The position numbers and the translations under genes were made by a program. A stretch of DNA of 64,000 bases from Varanus komodoensis (Eukaryota > Chordata > Lepidosauria > Squamata > Varanidae): NCBI RefSeq assembly GCF_004798865.1, contig NW_025335589.1, positions 11,985,909-12,049,908 on the forward strand. The letters run 5' to 3'. This document shows, in pieces, positions 12,221-24,765 of the stretch; position 1 is the stretch's first letter, and the number at the start of each line of letters is the position of its first letter. Below the pieces are notes generated by a model. It ran no database searches. It was not told where the DNA came from and saw only the letters and a list, made by a program, of their open reading frames with translations.

Positions 12221-12388
12221 GTGCAGATGGTCTCATGTTCAACCTCTGGTGTCTCTAGGTAGACCTAAAAGTCTCAGGCTGGAAACATCAGAAAGCCGCT
12301 GCTAGTCAGTGCTGACAATACTAGGCTGGATGGACCAGTGTTCTGAATGAGTATAAGGAAATTTCTTATGCTCCCTATGTTCCTAATA
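12221..12388 (+). mobile_element. tRNA-derived SINE with CR1-like 3' end
   Basis: After a truncated tRNA-like head (GCAGATGGTCTCATGTTCAA) come GTGTCTCTAGGTAGACC, the body AGAAAGCCGCTGCTAGTCAG, and GACAATACTAGGCTGGATGG. The CR1-type terminus is TGGACCAG, then TGCTCCCTATGTTCCTA. The 3' part parallels the CR1 terminus at about 1095-1160, which suggests CR1 machinery spread this SINE. The A box is missing. A minus-strand head fragment of the same family lies at 262-345. Confidence 0.75.
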
Positions 12389-12438
12389 AAGTCTTTGTCA
12401 TATGTCTCATATATTAACAATTGAACAAAAATGGATGG

Positions 12439-12485
12439 CTTCCTTCCTTCCTTCCTTCCTTCCTTCCTTCCTTCCTTCCTTCCTT
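12439..12485 (+). repeat. Microsatellite (CTTC)n
   Basis: About 11 to 12 uninterrupted tetranucleotide units. Confidence 0.95.
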
Positions 12486-12663
12486 GTATAGACCACAAAA
12501 TGAAGGGGCTTTCTGGGCAGTGTATATTTATTTACTATCTTATTTATTAAGCATGAATTTGCCCCTTGATTTTATGATCAGGATGCCCAGTGGAATCTTA
12601 ATAAAGATAATGCATACCTCTTTACTTCGTGTTCAGATTCCATCACTTAACAATTAACTTTTT

Positions 12664-12675
12664 CCTCTCTCTCTC

Positions 12676-12706
<31 letters not shown>

Positions 12707-12712
12707 ACACAC
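12664..12712 (+). repeat. Compound microsatellite (CT)n(CA)n
   Basis: A short CT tract (to about 12675) passes into a CA tract with one AT interruption near 12701. Confidence 0.9.
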
Positions 12713-13894
12713 TTGCAAGGTGGGTGAAAGTGTATGCCCATGTAGAGCCTTTATGCACACTTGCACAGAGTAATATTATGCATGTCTCTCTCAAGTAAGG
12801 CACACTGTATTCAGTGGGGTTTTCTTCCAGCTAAGTTTGTATAGGATTGCAACTTGAAACCATTAAATAAAGCTTAAGGAATATATTCCACACCTTACTC
12901 CCCGGGAAGATGAAAATGTAGAAATCTTGGGAAAATGATAGATAACAAATCTAATTCTATACTGCTAAACCATTTCTCATCTAAGTTTGAAAAACACAGT
13001 GTTCAGAATTTTCATTTCTCTCCCAAACCATTCATTTAAATCTGTAGTGTTGATGCTACAGGGCTTTTGAAAACGTATCTACTGTATGTGCAAAGAATTC
13101 ATACATCACCTTAGTATCAACAAAATGCAGTTACTCACGAGGGTTTAGTTACCAAAGCCAAAGAAAATGAGAAGATATAACAAACTATATATTTTTTATA
13201 TCTTCAATGAGAAATCAATTCTAGATTTAACTTTGGGAACTATACTTGGCATTCCTCACGCTTTGCCTCTCTGCCATCTTTTTCAGTTGATTGTGGGCCC
13301 TTTTCTTATATTCTTTTAATCCTTCTGGCCCATTCGAAATGAAACTTCCCAATACATGAAATCTTGCAACGGTGATTTGCTCTCCATCCTTACCAAGAAG
13401 ACATTTAAAATAATACCTTTCATTCCCTTTTTTGGTTTTATTTATTTACCATACTTTCCCCACTTTTACTACAGTATGGGCACATCAGGACTAGCTGTGC
13501 TTCTGACTTGGACCACACACACCCCTCAATGGTAGAAAGTGAAATCTGAGTGAGGGTCTCTGGGGCACAGAAAGCTCTCTCCTTATTGAGCCTGCCAATA
13601 ATAGGCCCCCACTTTTCTTCAGAATGCATTGGCTTTTCAGCAAGGGGTGTGCAGTTAGGTGATTTCAGGACCTGCGATTAACAGTCTTACAGTGGAGGAA
13701 GGGGGCTTAATATTTCTGTGGTTTTCCTTCTGCTAGCATTGTATGTGTTAGGACTGCTTTTCCTGATGTAGCGTTTAGATTTTGCATTCCTGCAAAACAA
13801 AATGAAACGAACCGAAACAATTAAAGTATGGTCTGCTAACCCTGATGAAAAGGAAAAAAGAGTTATTCTGAACATGTGATTCTGGATTTATTCA
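12713..13894. other. No gene or repeat recognised
   Basis: Unclassified AT-rich sequence upstream of the Bov-B fragment. Short frames only. Confidence 0.4.
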
Positions 13895-14500
13895 GACCTG
13901 GATTAGGAATACTGAAAGACCAATAGGGGAATGTGCTGTTTGACCATGGTAAATTAAAGAGAAGGTGGAAACAATATATATAAGAACCATACAGAAGAGA
14001 TAAAAAGATGATAGACTCCTTTGAAGAGGAAGTGTATACGGAAGAACCTGCAATATTAGAAAGTAATGTAAAAGCTGTTCTGAAAGTAATTGGAAGGAAT
14101 AAGGCACCCAGGGCAGATAGAATACCAATCAAACTATTCCAAGGTTCAGAGAGGGAATCGGTACAAACACAAATAAAATATGCTAAGAAATATAGAAAAC
14201 AAAACAATGACCCTCAGACTGGAAATGTTATACCTCTGCAAGAAAGGAAATGCAAAGGAGTGCAGTGACCATAGGACCCCTGCACTAATTTCCCATGCAA
14301 GCAAAGTGATGCTCAAAGCATTGCAACGAAGGATATTAAGCTAGATTGAGCAAGACATGCTGATGTTCAAGCTGGATTCTGAAAAGCAAGAGGCATTTGA
14401 ATCATATTGCAAATATATATATTGGCTACTAAAGCATGGGAAGAATTTCACAAGAAGATCAATTTGTACTTACAGACATGGTCTTTGATGTCTATATACG
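13895..14500 (+). mobile_element. Bov-B (RTE) LINE, internal reverse-transcriptase fragment
   Basis: The sequence reads as the N-terminal part of a squamate Bov-B reverse transcriptase in sense orientation. An open stretch at 14008-14268 encodes EEPAILESNVKAV, then GRNKAPRADRIPIKLF, which matches the family's early RT block. It is followed by KQNNDPQTGNVIPLQ. Downstream nucleotide similarity continues in shifted frames (TTTCCCATGCAAGCAAAGTG, CTGATGTTCAAGCTGG). The open frame is broken, so this is a pseudogene of a non-LTR retrotransposon. The catalytic palm region and the 3' tail are missing, and the copy stops about 35 bp before a CR1 fragment. Confidence 0.8.
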
Positions 14501-14534
14501 AATGCCTGAAGTATGGGAAACAAACAGCATTGAC

Positions 14535-15745
14535 TTGAACTCTCAATAAGGAGGGTGAATACAACCTAAATAGGGATACATGAAACTTGGTGGGATGTCT
14601 TCCATGACTGGAATTCATCACTTAAAATATATAACCTGTTCAAATAGAACAGGTGGAACAGAAAGGGAGGTGGAGTCACACTATACATTAAAGATACACA
14701 CATTAAAGATACATATCACACTATACATTAAAGATACATATCTTTTCACAGAAATACAGAAGGATGAACTCAGTCGTGCCATCAATAGCATTTGGATTAA
14801 TATAAATGGAGCAAGGAATAAAAGAAACACTGTGGTTGGAGTCTATTACCAATCAGCCAGTCAAGGAGAAGATGAGGATGAACCTTTGAAAAGTAAATTG
14901 CCAGTGTTTTAAGGAGGCATGATGTTGTCATTATGGGGGACTTCAATTTTCCCAATATTTGTTAGGAGACAAATTCTGCCAAACATGACCCCTTCAAGAC
15001 ATTCCTAATATGTGTTGCTGATAACTTCCTCTTACAGAAAGGAAAAAAGGAATGGCTGCCTTTGGCTTTGAGAAGACCTAGTGTACAAAGTGGCAGCTAT
15101 GGAAATTCTGGGGGAAAGTGACCGTGCCGTACTTGAATTCTTGATTCTAAAGGAAGCAAAGCCAAATGTATCTGAACATGTGCCCTGGACTTTAGGAAAA
15201 CCAATTTTAATAAACTCAGAAAAATCATAAGTCCAATGGCAATTGACTCTCATGAGTAAAGGAGTCCAAGTGGGTTGGGAATTTAAAAAAGGAAATTCTA
15301 AAGACACAATTACAAACAATTTCTACAAGGAAAAGGGATTGAAGACAACAGGAGAAGCACATGTGGATTTACAAAAAGCCTAGGGATGATCTGAAAGCAA
15401 AAAAGGATATGCATAAGAAGTGGAAGGAAGGCCGGGCTGCAAAGGAAGAATACAGGCAGGTAGCATGGAATTGCATGGAATTGCAGGGATTACATCAGGA
15501 ATTCTAAAGCTAGGAATGGACTAAGATTAGTGAAAAATGCCAAAAACAATAAAAAGCCTTCTTTAGATACGTCCAAATTAAAAGAGAAAGACAGACATGG
15601 GGGTTCAACTGTTCAGTGTGGATGGCAAAATGATAACAGATAACCAAGAAAAGGTAGAGGTGCTCAGTTCCTATGTTGGCTCCATCTTCTCTCAAAAGAT
15701 CTGTGAACTTCTTGATGAAGGGGAAGCATCAGCTCTGCTGTCTCA
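14535..15745 (+). mobile_element. CR1 LINE, endonuclease-to-RT-linker fragment
   Basis: The stretch matches the middle of CR1 ORF2 in sense orientation. ACTTGGTGGGATG gives the ETWWD-like motif of the APE endonuclease. Open frames then read RNTVVGVYYQ and, near 14920, DVVIMGDFNFPN, the catalytic MGDFN motif. Linker sequence follows (KAKKDMHKKWKEGRAAKEEY near 15391-15450). Frame is lost repeatedly. Normal LINE copies lose their 5' end; this one also lacks the RT palm and 3' UTR. Confidence 0.8.
14675..14741 (+). repeat. Local tandem duplication inside the CR1 fragment
   Basis: CACTATACATTAAAGATACA occurs at about 14678 and again at about 14719, with a third partial copy (CATTAAAGATACATAT) between them. 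The CR1 relatives I recall have a single copy, so this is a local duplication after insertion. Confidence 0.8.
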
Positions 15746-18700
15746 GTGGCTGACATCAGGCTTATTTTCTACTGCATACTTCATCTCCCACTCTCTGCCC
15801 CCAGATGTGGGGACCTGAATTTGGCTCTAAGATCCAGTCCTAGATGGACCAGGAAAGGATCTGCTGAAATATTGCAATGCTTCACAAAGTGTCCAACCAA
15901 AGTGAACACAGACAGCAGCCATTATGCTGACCTTCCAAGTATCTGACAACGCCTGTAGTTTTATAGCCACAGGGAAGCAGCTTATGAATTCTCAAAGGTC
16001 TGCCATATATGGTTAGTAGCTTGTGTTTAACTTGTTGGGCCACAAGTTGTGCAGGCTTGATATACTGCAAAGATCAATAGGACAACTAGTACTTAAGCTT
16101 TCAAAGGAATAATCAGAATGGTATAGCCTCTGGTGTGAAGCTTCACAGGTAAAGTATCCATTACGGAATTTATTGCAATCCCAATAGAACTGGAAGAGCC
16201 TGTTTATGTCAGGTTATAGCTCGTTAGGCTGCACTATTCACTTGTGACAGGCACAAGTCATGCCATATGAGAGCAGTTTGCTAATTACTGCCATTTGCTG
16301 GGAATATGAGTTTCTGAGGTGAGCATCCGGCTATGAAGATGCAAAGTTAATAATTAAGTGGGCCAATTCTCTGTGCAGTACAAACTAGCCAGGTAGGAAC
16401 CATGGACAAAGCTGGGCTTAAAAATATAAATAAGGATTCAGGACAAGGATGTTGCATAGTTTAATGAGCTTGAGCAAAAATAATCACAGAAAATGAAAGG
16501 TATGGGAATGAAACTTTGACAGCACATGGCAACAAAGGAAACTGAGAAAGAAACACATGGGAAGTTTGTAGTCTGTATCCAGTGTTTGGAGAATAAGCGC
16601 TATGGGATTTACTTGAAAGTGGACATGAATAGGATTGTGCTGAGTAGTCTCTTAATATGCTACCTGTTACGTGGCCAATCTGTTGGCTTGCTTCCTGCAG
16701 TGCTAAAACAGTTTGGTTGTTGCTTCTTAAGTTCAGTGCTTAGGGGAAAAAGGCCATATGGTTATACATATTCAAAAGTTCAATCCTCTGGCCTCTCAAA
16801 ATCTTTTCAGAGGCCATAGGATTATTCAAAGCCTGTGATCTCAGAATTGGGAATTCAAAGGCTGAACTCCTGCACTGCCCCATCAGAGCCAGCATGGGAA
16901 GAACTGTGCTAATCGACTCCTCCAGACTTAATTGAAGACTTGGAGAGGGCAAAAAGGGGTGTGCAGGGAAGGGATGATGCTGGAGCTGAGCAATTACACC
17001 AAGGAGAGCTTCAGCCTGCCCCTTGGCCCTCTAGATGAAATACATGGGGGAGGTGCGGTGGCAGCAGAGTCCACTAACCCCTTCCTTGATCCATGAGATT
17101 AGGTGGGGCACAGCACTGGGTTGTTCCCTAAAGTATTTTAAAATGTGGCAAGTGTTCCTATGCAGCGCTTGTGAATGCCTCAGTTATGAATGAGTCATGA
17201 AACCAAGAACCATAGCAAGCAAAAGGCTACAATAAAATCATAATGATATATAATGTGAGGGTATAGACAGTCCCAATTTGCAGTAGAATTATTTTTTTAA
17301 TTTGGCTTTCACTTCAATTTACTAGGCATTAAAATGGGGGAAGCATTTGGCTTTCTTTCTGTATTTGGGGCTGTAGGTAGAAATTGCTAGGCAGCATTAT
17401 ATAAGGAGATTTTCTAGGTATGTAAGAGAGCAGAGGTGGATGAAGGTAGATTATAGTCAACTGTTGTACCACTGACTAATTCTTGGCAAATCACCTAATT
17501 CCTGCAATTCAAAATACTGGATTTGGTTGACCATCGGACCAGCTGTGGTATGATAGCAGTGATGTGTGATGAGGAACCCAGACTGGGGGTGAGGACCTGT
17601 CAGATTTTCTTAGTTTGGCTTTCTGAGCCACGTCTGCTTTGCACTGCCCTTGCATTGAGTTGAGCTGAGTGATCCCGTGGGCATCTGGCAGAATGAGAGT
17701 CCACTGTTGCATATTGCACTACAGATACAGACATATCCCTAGGGAGGCTGCCTTGCCACCCACTGCCCATGTGCTCACTGTGCAAGTGGAGTTCTGCTTC
17801 TGTACATATGACTTGTGGGCTTTGTGTACTTAGCAGAATAGTTTAGTGTGAAGAAGGACCTGCTAGCCAGGTGTTTCCAGATTTGATCTCAGCTCAGTTC
17901 ACTTCCTAGACCAGGGTCAACTGCAGGAGAAAAGACCAGCAAGCCCAAGGTTGCTAGATTCCGGGTGGGTCTGATGGCATTTCTATTTCTGTGTATGTAT
18001 CATGACTAATTTTCCTTTGGTCTAATCCAGCAAGGAATTTACATTCTTAATCAGGTGGATCTTGAGGTTCACTTAACATAGACTACCTATACTGTAACTG
18101 TTCTAGGTATCATGAGTATGAAGTCTTATTGTCTAAGTTTTAAAATACCTATTTGGAGCACAAGGATTCCAGTAAAAATGCAAGAGGGACTCATTCTACC
18201 TGTGATGCAGGAAAAGTCACCAAAGTCTTAATTGCTTAATCTGTGATTAGTTTCAGTCTCTAAATTTGTTTTGACGGTTTCCATGTATAATTGGCAAACT
18301 GGAGGAACACCAAAATTATAAGTCACAGTCCTTTTTGTCAGATAAGAGCTAGGTAATATAAGGTTATTGCTGTTTGTTAGGAATACAGATTTTGTTCTCT
18401 GTATACTTCCTTGAAACCTTTGGATTTTTTCCCACTCATTTGTTGTGCTCTTAAACACAAGTATGGTTTTTAAATAGCAAATAAAATTGCATTTCATGGG
18501 ATAGGATAGGAATTACAAAGAAGATAATAATGCAGCATTATAATGAGCTATTCCCAGATGATAAAAATTCCTGTGTTCGCGACATGACATAAAAGAAGGC
18601 TTTCTTCTAATTCTGAAATTCATTCCTGACATTTCTATTGTTTGACATATTTCAAATGTACATAGTAGTTGCCTATGTGAGTAGAACCTGATACCTAGGT

Positions 18701-20935
18701 TATGATTGTAAGAATACTTGGAAAATAGTTCCATTTATATGAATTGGTCTCATTTTCTGCAAATGTGCTTTTTAGATCAGGATGCTTTAAAAAATATAAT
18801 TCAAATTAAAATATCAGCTCTTACTTTATTTCTAGCAGTGGTTGTGGACTATTCAATAAAGTCACCAGAGCTGGTTTCCCAGCCAACTGTCTCCATGACT
18901 TTCCAATTCACTTGTAATTTTTATGCTGCTCTTAAGCTAGCCTGTTCCGTGTATGGAAGAGACACCAGTTATAAGGGAGTGCTCATCCCTGGGAGGATTA
19001 TTCTTATCACTGGCTGCTTCCACGAAACAGCCCCAGACACTCTACATCATTTCCAGATACCCTTAGAAGTTGGTGGAGCTTGGCTTCTATCATGGGTTGG
19101 GAAATCCAAGTCAGCAGAAAGTTTAATCAAACAAACAAGTTCCTGAAGAAACATTAGTATTGCAGAGGGGAGCTTTCAATCTCTGAATTTACACCTTTTA
19201 CCTCAGGCAAAATCCTTCAACCTTCACCCCAGATAAAAACATTCCAAACAGTTCCAGCTCTTTTGCATAGCCTTCCTGTAACTGCCCAAACAGATCCTGT
19301 TGTATTTTTGGCTGCTTATTTAGATTTTCAGTGCCCGCTCATGTAATCTTACTGAGAGATCATAGGGTACCGTCCAGGCATAACACAGTCATCTGCTCTC
19401 TACTCCTGATCTTCATCTTTTATGTCTGGTCATCTGGTTTATTCTAAAGAGAAGGAATTAATATTCAGATTTTATTCATACCACTATATCCAAAATTAAG
19501 AAGATCAGTTCCTATACAGACCAACAAATTTGTAATCCATGAAATTAATTGGCCTGAAAGATTTTGAAACCATTCCAATATAGCATTAACAAAGAAGGAC
19601 CCTGTGTTGTCTGCCATCAACAACCAGGTGAAGTCAAGGCTTGGCCAAAAGCCATCCCTTGCTTTTTCTAGTGCAACATTAGGCCATTATTAAGGAATTA
19701 ACCCATGCACTGTTTGTCTTAGTAAAGAAAAAATAGGAAGTGTAATGTTAGAAGGGACCTAATGACTGAACAATGATTGTGACTAGAAGTTCTCTTCTGT
19801 GAGATATGACATGTGCAGAGTGGGGATAATTGTTGTTCTTTCAGCCCTATAGAAGCAGAAGGGGATCATAAAGTTTCCAGATACCACCAGGCTAAGAAAT
19901 TGCTTAGACCAGAGCTCCAAATCAACAGAATTATGTAGATGTAACCAACTGCAAAGCAAACAAATGAATCAGCATGTAGGCTGCACTCCTAAACCCGCTT
20001 ACCTAATAGCACATAAAATTCAGGAAGCTAATCCAAAGTAAATCAGCTTTATACACAAACAAATAAAAATCTTCTACTTGGATTTTTGCCAGTTTAGTCC
20101 CATTAAAGTCAAAGTTGACATTTAAATGCATTGCATATACAAGTGGAATGAGTTAAGTGCTGTTTGTTAATGTTTCAGAGTCTCATAAAGTTGACATAAG
20201 CTTGCACCTACATTTTACAAGGCAGTAGGTTGCAGCCAAACTCTGTAAAGAACTGTTGTGTGATGCCACATATTCCTTTTACAAATTTGTTGGTACATAT
20301 CAAGCTAATACTCCCCATACCCCAGTTTTTCATTGAGCACATTTGAAATGGATGGCATTTAACTTCAAGAAAAAACTTTCAAAGGATACTGTTGGATAAA
20401 CTGAGCAAAACTGGATACACATTACATGTGTGAATGTGTCAAAGTAACAGCTACCATTGCCTCAGATGAGCAGGATGGGATTCCCATTGCATGAAGAGAG
20501 AGAGAGTGTCAGTCCTTTCCTCCTATCAGAGAAATCTATTCCAGCTGCTATTGTCCCAGGAGGAAAATGGTCACAAATGCTAACTGAGCAAACAGTAGCT
20601 TAAGGATGGCAGGGCAATTTCTGCTGGGCATCCATAATGGTAGGTAAAGTGAATTCCTCTATGCATTCACTATTGCCTAAATCCTCATTGCATCCTGCTT
20701 TTGAAAGTTAATTAACAAAGGGGAAAAAAACCAGCACTGTAATCCCATCTAAGGCTAGTAGCTGATAATGCCATTGTTTCTCATAATTTTGTTGCATCAT
20801 TGAGACTGATTATTAGCGATTCAAGAATCAAGCATATCCTAAATCATTCCCAGAAGTGAACAAGAGAACTTGTTTATGGAATGGAGAGGATTGCTGGAGC
20901 TGCTGAGCTGACCCATCCCAGAAATGTGTAGTTTG
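15746..20935. other. Long stretch without recognisable gene or repeat
   Basis: More than 5 kb of unclassified sequence. The longest open frame (18718-19146, plus strand, 142 codons) has one hydrophobic run near its residue 35 but no known domain. I see no splice-site, codon or start context that would support it as an exon. Confidence 0.4.
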
Positions 20936-21503
20936 CAGTGTTGTCGACTCAGGTTGAATGACTCACTCCCAAGTCAAGTTTGACTCAAATTGCATCAGTG
21001 ACTCAACTCAGACTTGACTTGGGAGCACCAAGTGAGTGAGTCTACTTAACTAGAGATTTCTACATTTTTTATGACTGAGGCCTTACTGTGCAGCAGGATA
21101 CTCTGAAAGGCAGAAAAAAAAGGCAGAAGTGGTGGGAGGGAGAGTGTTTCAAGGGGGAGGGAAAGGATAGGATAGGGAGAAGGGAGTTGTGGCAGAGGCT
21201 TAAACTCTCCTTTTTGGCACAAGTGAAATGGTGCAAGGGAGGGATGAGAACATGGTAGGGGTAGGAGGTTGCAATAGGGGGAAGGCAGGCAAGGCTTCAG
21301 CTCTTCTTTTTTGGCATGGAGTGGTTTACAACTCTCCTACCACCACCACCACCTTCATTTTTCTGTTAAAGTTGGCTCTTGAGAAGACATTTGAAACTCG
21401 ACTTGAAAATTTCATCCAATGAGTTGAGTTTTGACTTAGCCATGAAAGTAAAGATTGGAGACTTGACTCAAGACTTGGAGCAAAGGACTTGGACACATCA
21501 CTG
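20936..21503. mobile_element. Non-autonomous hAT-like DNA transposon, 568 bp
   Basis: The left end CAGTGTTGTCGAC and the reverse complement of the right end (CAGTGATGTGTCC) form short terminal inverted repeats. The element is flanked by 8-bp direct repeats, GTAGTTTG (20928-20935) and GTATTTTG (21504-21511), matching at 7 of 8 positions. Eight-base target duplications and CAG-type ends fit hAT. Subterminal regions at both ends are rich in GACTTG / CAAGTC words, as expected for transposase-binding repeats. No transposase is encoded. The core holds purine-rich DNA and a short CCACCA run. The family name is unknown to me. Confidence 0.8.
20964..21025. repeat. Hairpin within the hAT-like element
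   Basis: CTCCCAAGTCAAGTTTGA on the left pairs with CAGACTTGACTTGGGAG to its right, giving a long imperfect stem in the left subterminal region. The same words recur at the right end. Confidence 0.75.
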
Positions 21504-23959
21504 GTATTTTGGCTCTTTTCCAGTTGCTTTGGAAACTGCTAGCTTCTGTTGGACAAGCAGTGGACTGTCCTGCATGCTACCTTATGTCCACTTAGAAGAA
21601 AGCTCTGAGTTGAGAAGTTGGACACTGGCCAGAGAACTTCAGTTACCAGCTGGTTTAAAAGTACAGTAAATAAATAGCTTCAGTGCATGTCATGGCTATG
21701 TCAAGTAAGGCCATGAAATGTGTAGACACACAAATATGTAGGAAGATAAGAAAGAGCCCATCATTAGCACCAGTAGCAATTATCAGAGATTACAGGCCTC
21801 GCTCCCTTCTGTGTGGATCTTAACTAGGCCTTTTCAAATGGAAAAGTTCCTTCCAATTAATGGGCATGACCAAGATCTAGTGGAAACTCTGTTCAGGTAC
21901 CATAATAGACTCACAAAACCTGGAGGTAGCTTCACATGTTATAGGAAACTCAAAAGTGGTGCCTAATTGAGTAGCACATCCATATATGCTTCTGCATATG
22001 TCAAGTGGGAATTTGTACATTCAAGGCACAGGGAGACAGGTACACTACAACTACACTTGCGGACAAGAATGACTTCAGGGGCCCAGGTTGCCCCTCTAAA
22101 AAGATTTCCCACTAATTCTTCTGCTTCACCACATGCATCATGGGAATGATAGGACAAATTCATGCATGGCAATTAAGTATTAGTTTCAGCAGATTCTAAA
22201 TTTGTATTAATGGGTTTAAAAGCTTAGCACTCATTTTAAATTATAAAAAAGAGAACTTCCTCTCCTCTTTCTCTCATCTTTCAATTCAGCTAGCAGGAAC
22301 TTGTAAAGCTTCCTGGGAGTATCACAACTTTCCAGTTCACATGTCAGAGAAGGAGCCTTCATAGCTGGCTGGCAATGAGCGGAAGCAAGTAACGAAAACC
22401 AGACGCCTCCTCAGTTCCCCAATCTGCTGTATCTTTGCTGCTCCAAATGAATTATTCTGGACTTGCCCTTCTTTGAGAAGCACAAATCTCCCCATGGCAA
22501 GATGTGAAAATTCCCCATCTGCACTGCTTTGACAATTCTAGCTGAACTCACAGAAACATCTCAAAACCAATCAATACTGCACCCACTTAAATGTTAATGC
22601 ACTATAGATTGTGACTGTGCTCCAACACAGACTTGCGAAGCTGCACAATTCCATTGCATGCTGTAAGATTCTTCAACTCAAGGATATAGTCATATGGTCA
22701 GTTCCTATTCCCAAACATTTTCCTTTACTTCCATTAAATTGGGAAATAAACTGTATTTTACCAGCCAGTATTACAAACCTGCTGTTATTTCCCCACTGCT
22801 CTGACAAGTGTGTTATATCAGCCAGAATGTGATTGTAGCTGAAATGCAGTAACCCAAATGCACAGGATTATGGGGGAAATGTTGCTATGTAAGGCAGTTT
22901 CAAGTTGAGGTTGTTGTTCATAATCATACATGAAAAGTATTCCTGATTATGTCTGCTTGTTTAGGGGAAAAGGCCCACTGGTGCTGGCCTGTGAAATCAG
23001 ACAAATGTATCTCCTGGAACATCAGCACATATTTGATTAGGGACACTTGCATCTCATCTAAGGTCTTCCGGTGTTAATCTTCCCACTGTAGGAGAAATGT
23101 TGACCTACACAAAGTGGGTCCTGTTTGCATCTGCTGCTCTGGAGACAAATTGGCAAGTTGATGAGCAGCAAACATTATCATGGCAGAAGAGAAATCTTGC
23201 TTCAATAAATGAATGAAAAACATGGCAATAATATACACACAAATGGGGAAACTAGACCCTAAATTTACATTTTATTAAAGTGATTCACAGTATACAAAAC
23301 TCCACAATGGAGAAGATTATAGAAATATTGTTATCTATGCCCTAGCTGGCCTTGTATATCACAGGAATACCATAATATCAGCAAATGAACGTGATGCTCC
23401 TGACACTTTATTCCCTCATATTTCATATTTATTAGGGTATAAGTTTTGCAAGAAAGGTAATAAATGTTTCCGTTCCCTAGTCAGCGACAATGCTTTATTT
23501 TTCACTCAATGACTATACTTGCCATAAAAACAATGGAAACTCCTAATATCTGTTCTGTATAGATCAGTATGCATCATAAATCATGCACTGTGGGCTGTAA
23601 TTTATTTAACTACTCAACAGCTACTTCAAAAATTCTTAGGGGGAAAAGTTCTGTCAAACTGATTACAAACTTAGGTTACCGGAAAGGTACATAATGTGTG
23701 GCAAAAACACAAGTGTAGCACAATAGAAATGGATGAAGAAAGCCCTGTCCAATCCTGCTTCCTTTCTTTTTGAGAGGAGGAACATTGGGAAGCTAAAAAA
23801 TGCAATCACCACAGAACCATCCCACGTAAGCATCTTATCACACTAACGTTTGAACATCTTCTCCTGTTTCTTTTGTGCTTTCCCAATATTTCTTGTTTTC
23901 CTTTCTTCTTCCCAACTTCTTTTCAGCAAAGGTTTGTTTCTCATCTATATGTACCTCCC
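21504..23959. other. No gene or repeat recognised
   Basis: Unclassified. The part from about 23260 to 23680 is AT-rich and could be unique regulatory DNA, but I have no direct evidence. Confidence 0.4.
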
Positions 23960-24135
23960 TGGACCGTAGCATATATATCACTGAGGGCTTCCTAGCTATG
24001 ACCTGCCATCTGTGGTCATGTGGATGGCAACCAGAAGAAGGGTCCTCTCAGTGGTGGTTCCCCATTTGTGGAACATTCTCAGTATTTCTAAAACAAAGGC
24101 TTATCTGAACAAAGGCTTTTATGTGCTTTTATGCG
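23960..24135 (+). mobile_element. CR1/L2-like LINE, 3' ORF end and start of 3' UTR
   Basis: AGGGTCCTCTCAGTGGTGG, TTCCCCATTTGTGGAACATT and ACAAAGGCTTATCTGAAC follow the order of a very common squamate LINE block, in which RAGGGCCTTCTCAGTGGTGG precedes GTGGAAYGCTCTCC. This block lies at the end of the reverse-transcriptase ORF. The copy is diverged. It seems to stop near 24135, and a possible continuation of the T-rich UTR appears near 24726-24762. Confidence 0.65.
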
Positions 24136-24765
24136 GGCCAGTGCAAGACCTCCCATTTCCACCATTGCAGGGAAGGGGAATGTCAGTTTCTTCTGCCATG
24201 GCAACAGGCCTCAGAGAAGCAGCATGAGTTGCCAATGCTGAGGGCTAGTGTGAACCCACTGGAACCATTGCCACTCCTTTTCACTTCCCCAGGGATACTT
24301 CCCCAATAATGCCACACTCAAAAGAGTGAGGACACTGGGTCAGATGGGCAGCCTGGAGAGCCTACCTGTCCAATGCCTTGCTTTAAGGGGCCTGCAAAGC
24401 AATGCACTGAGTGGGCAGTGCGCTTGAAAGCTGCACTAGTTATTCTCTTGCTGGAGCCTTTTCTTCAGCAATGGAGTGGCTTGTGCAGCTCCCCAGAGCA
24501 GTCTCCCATCTGTGTCTTCATGGGACATGGGGGAAGCTGAAGATATAACAGCTTCTCCAGAGAAGTGCAATAACATAATGGAGGAGCAGATGCCCCTTCT
24601 CTATCAAGGCAACCACACTGAGACTTCTGGACATGGTGGGGACTGCCTAGGAATTGTGATGTTTCCAGATCCCCCACCTGAGGCACGGAATTTATTCCCA
24701 CTCATGGAAGGGCCAACCCTGTTTCTATGATTTTTATGGCTCTTTGCTGATTTTATTTTGTTATC
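24136..24765. other. Unclassified DNA between LINE pieces
   Basis: About 590 bp of moderately GC-richer sequence separate the LINE fragment from a T-rich stretch (24726-24762) that could be the rest of its UTR. If so, this block is an insertion. Its own identity is unknown. Open frames of 78 and 84 codons overlap on opposite strands. Confidence 0.35.

Noticed and set aside
18718-19146. 142-codon open frame with a hydrophobic run
   Set aside because: No recognised family; the hydrophobic stretch is what T-rich DNA gives by chance.
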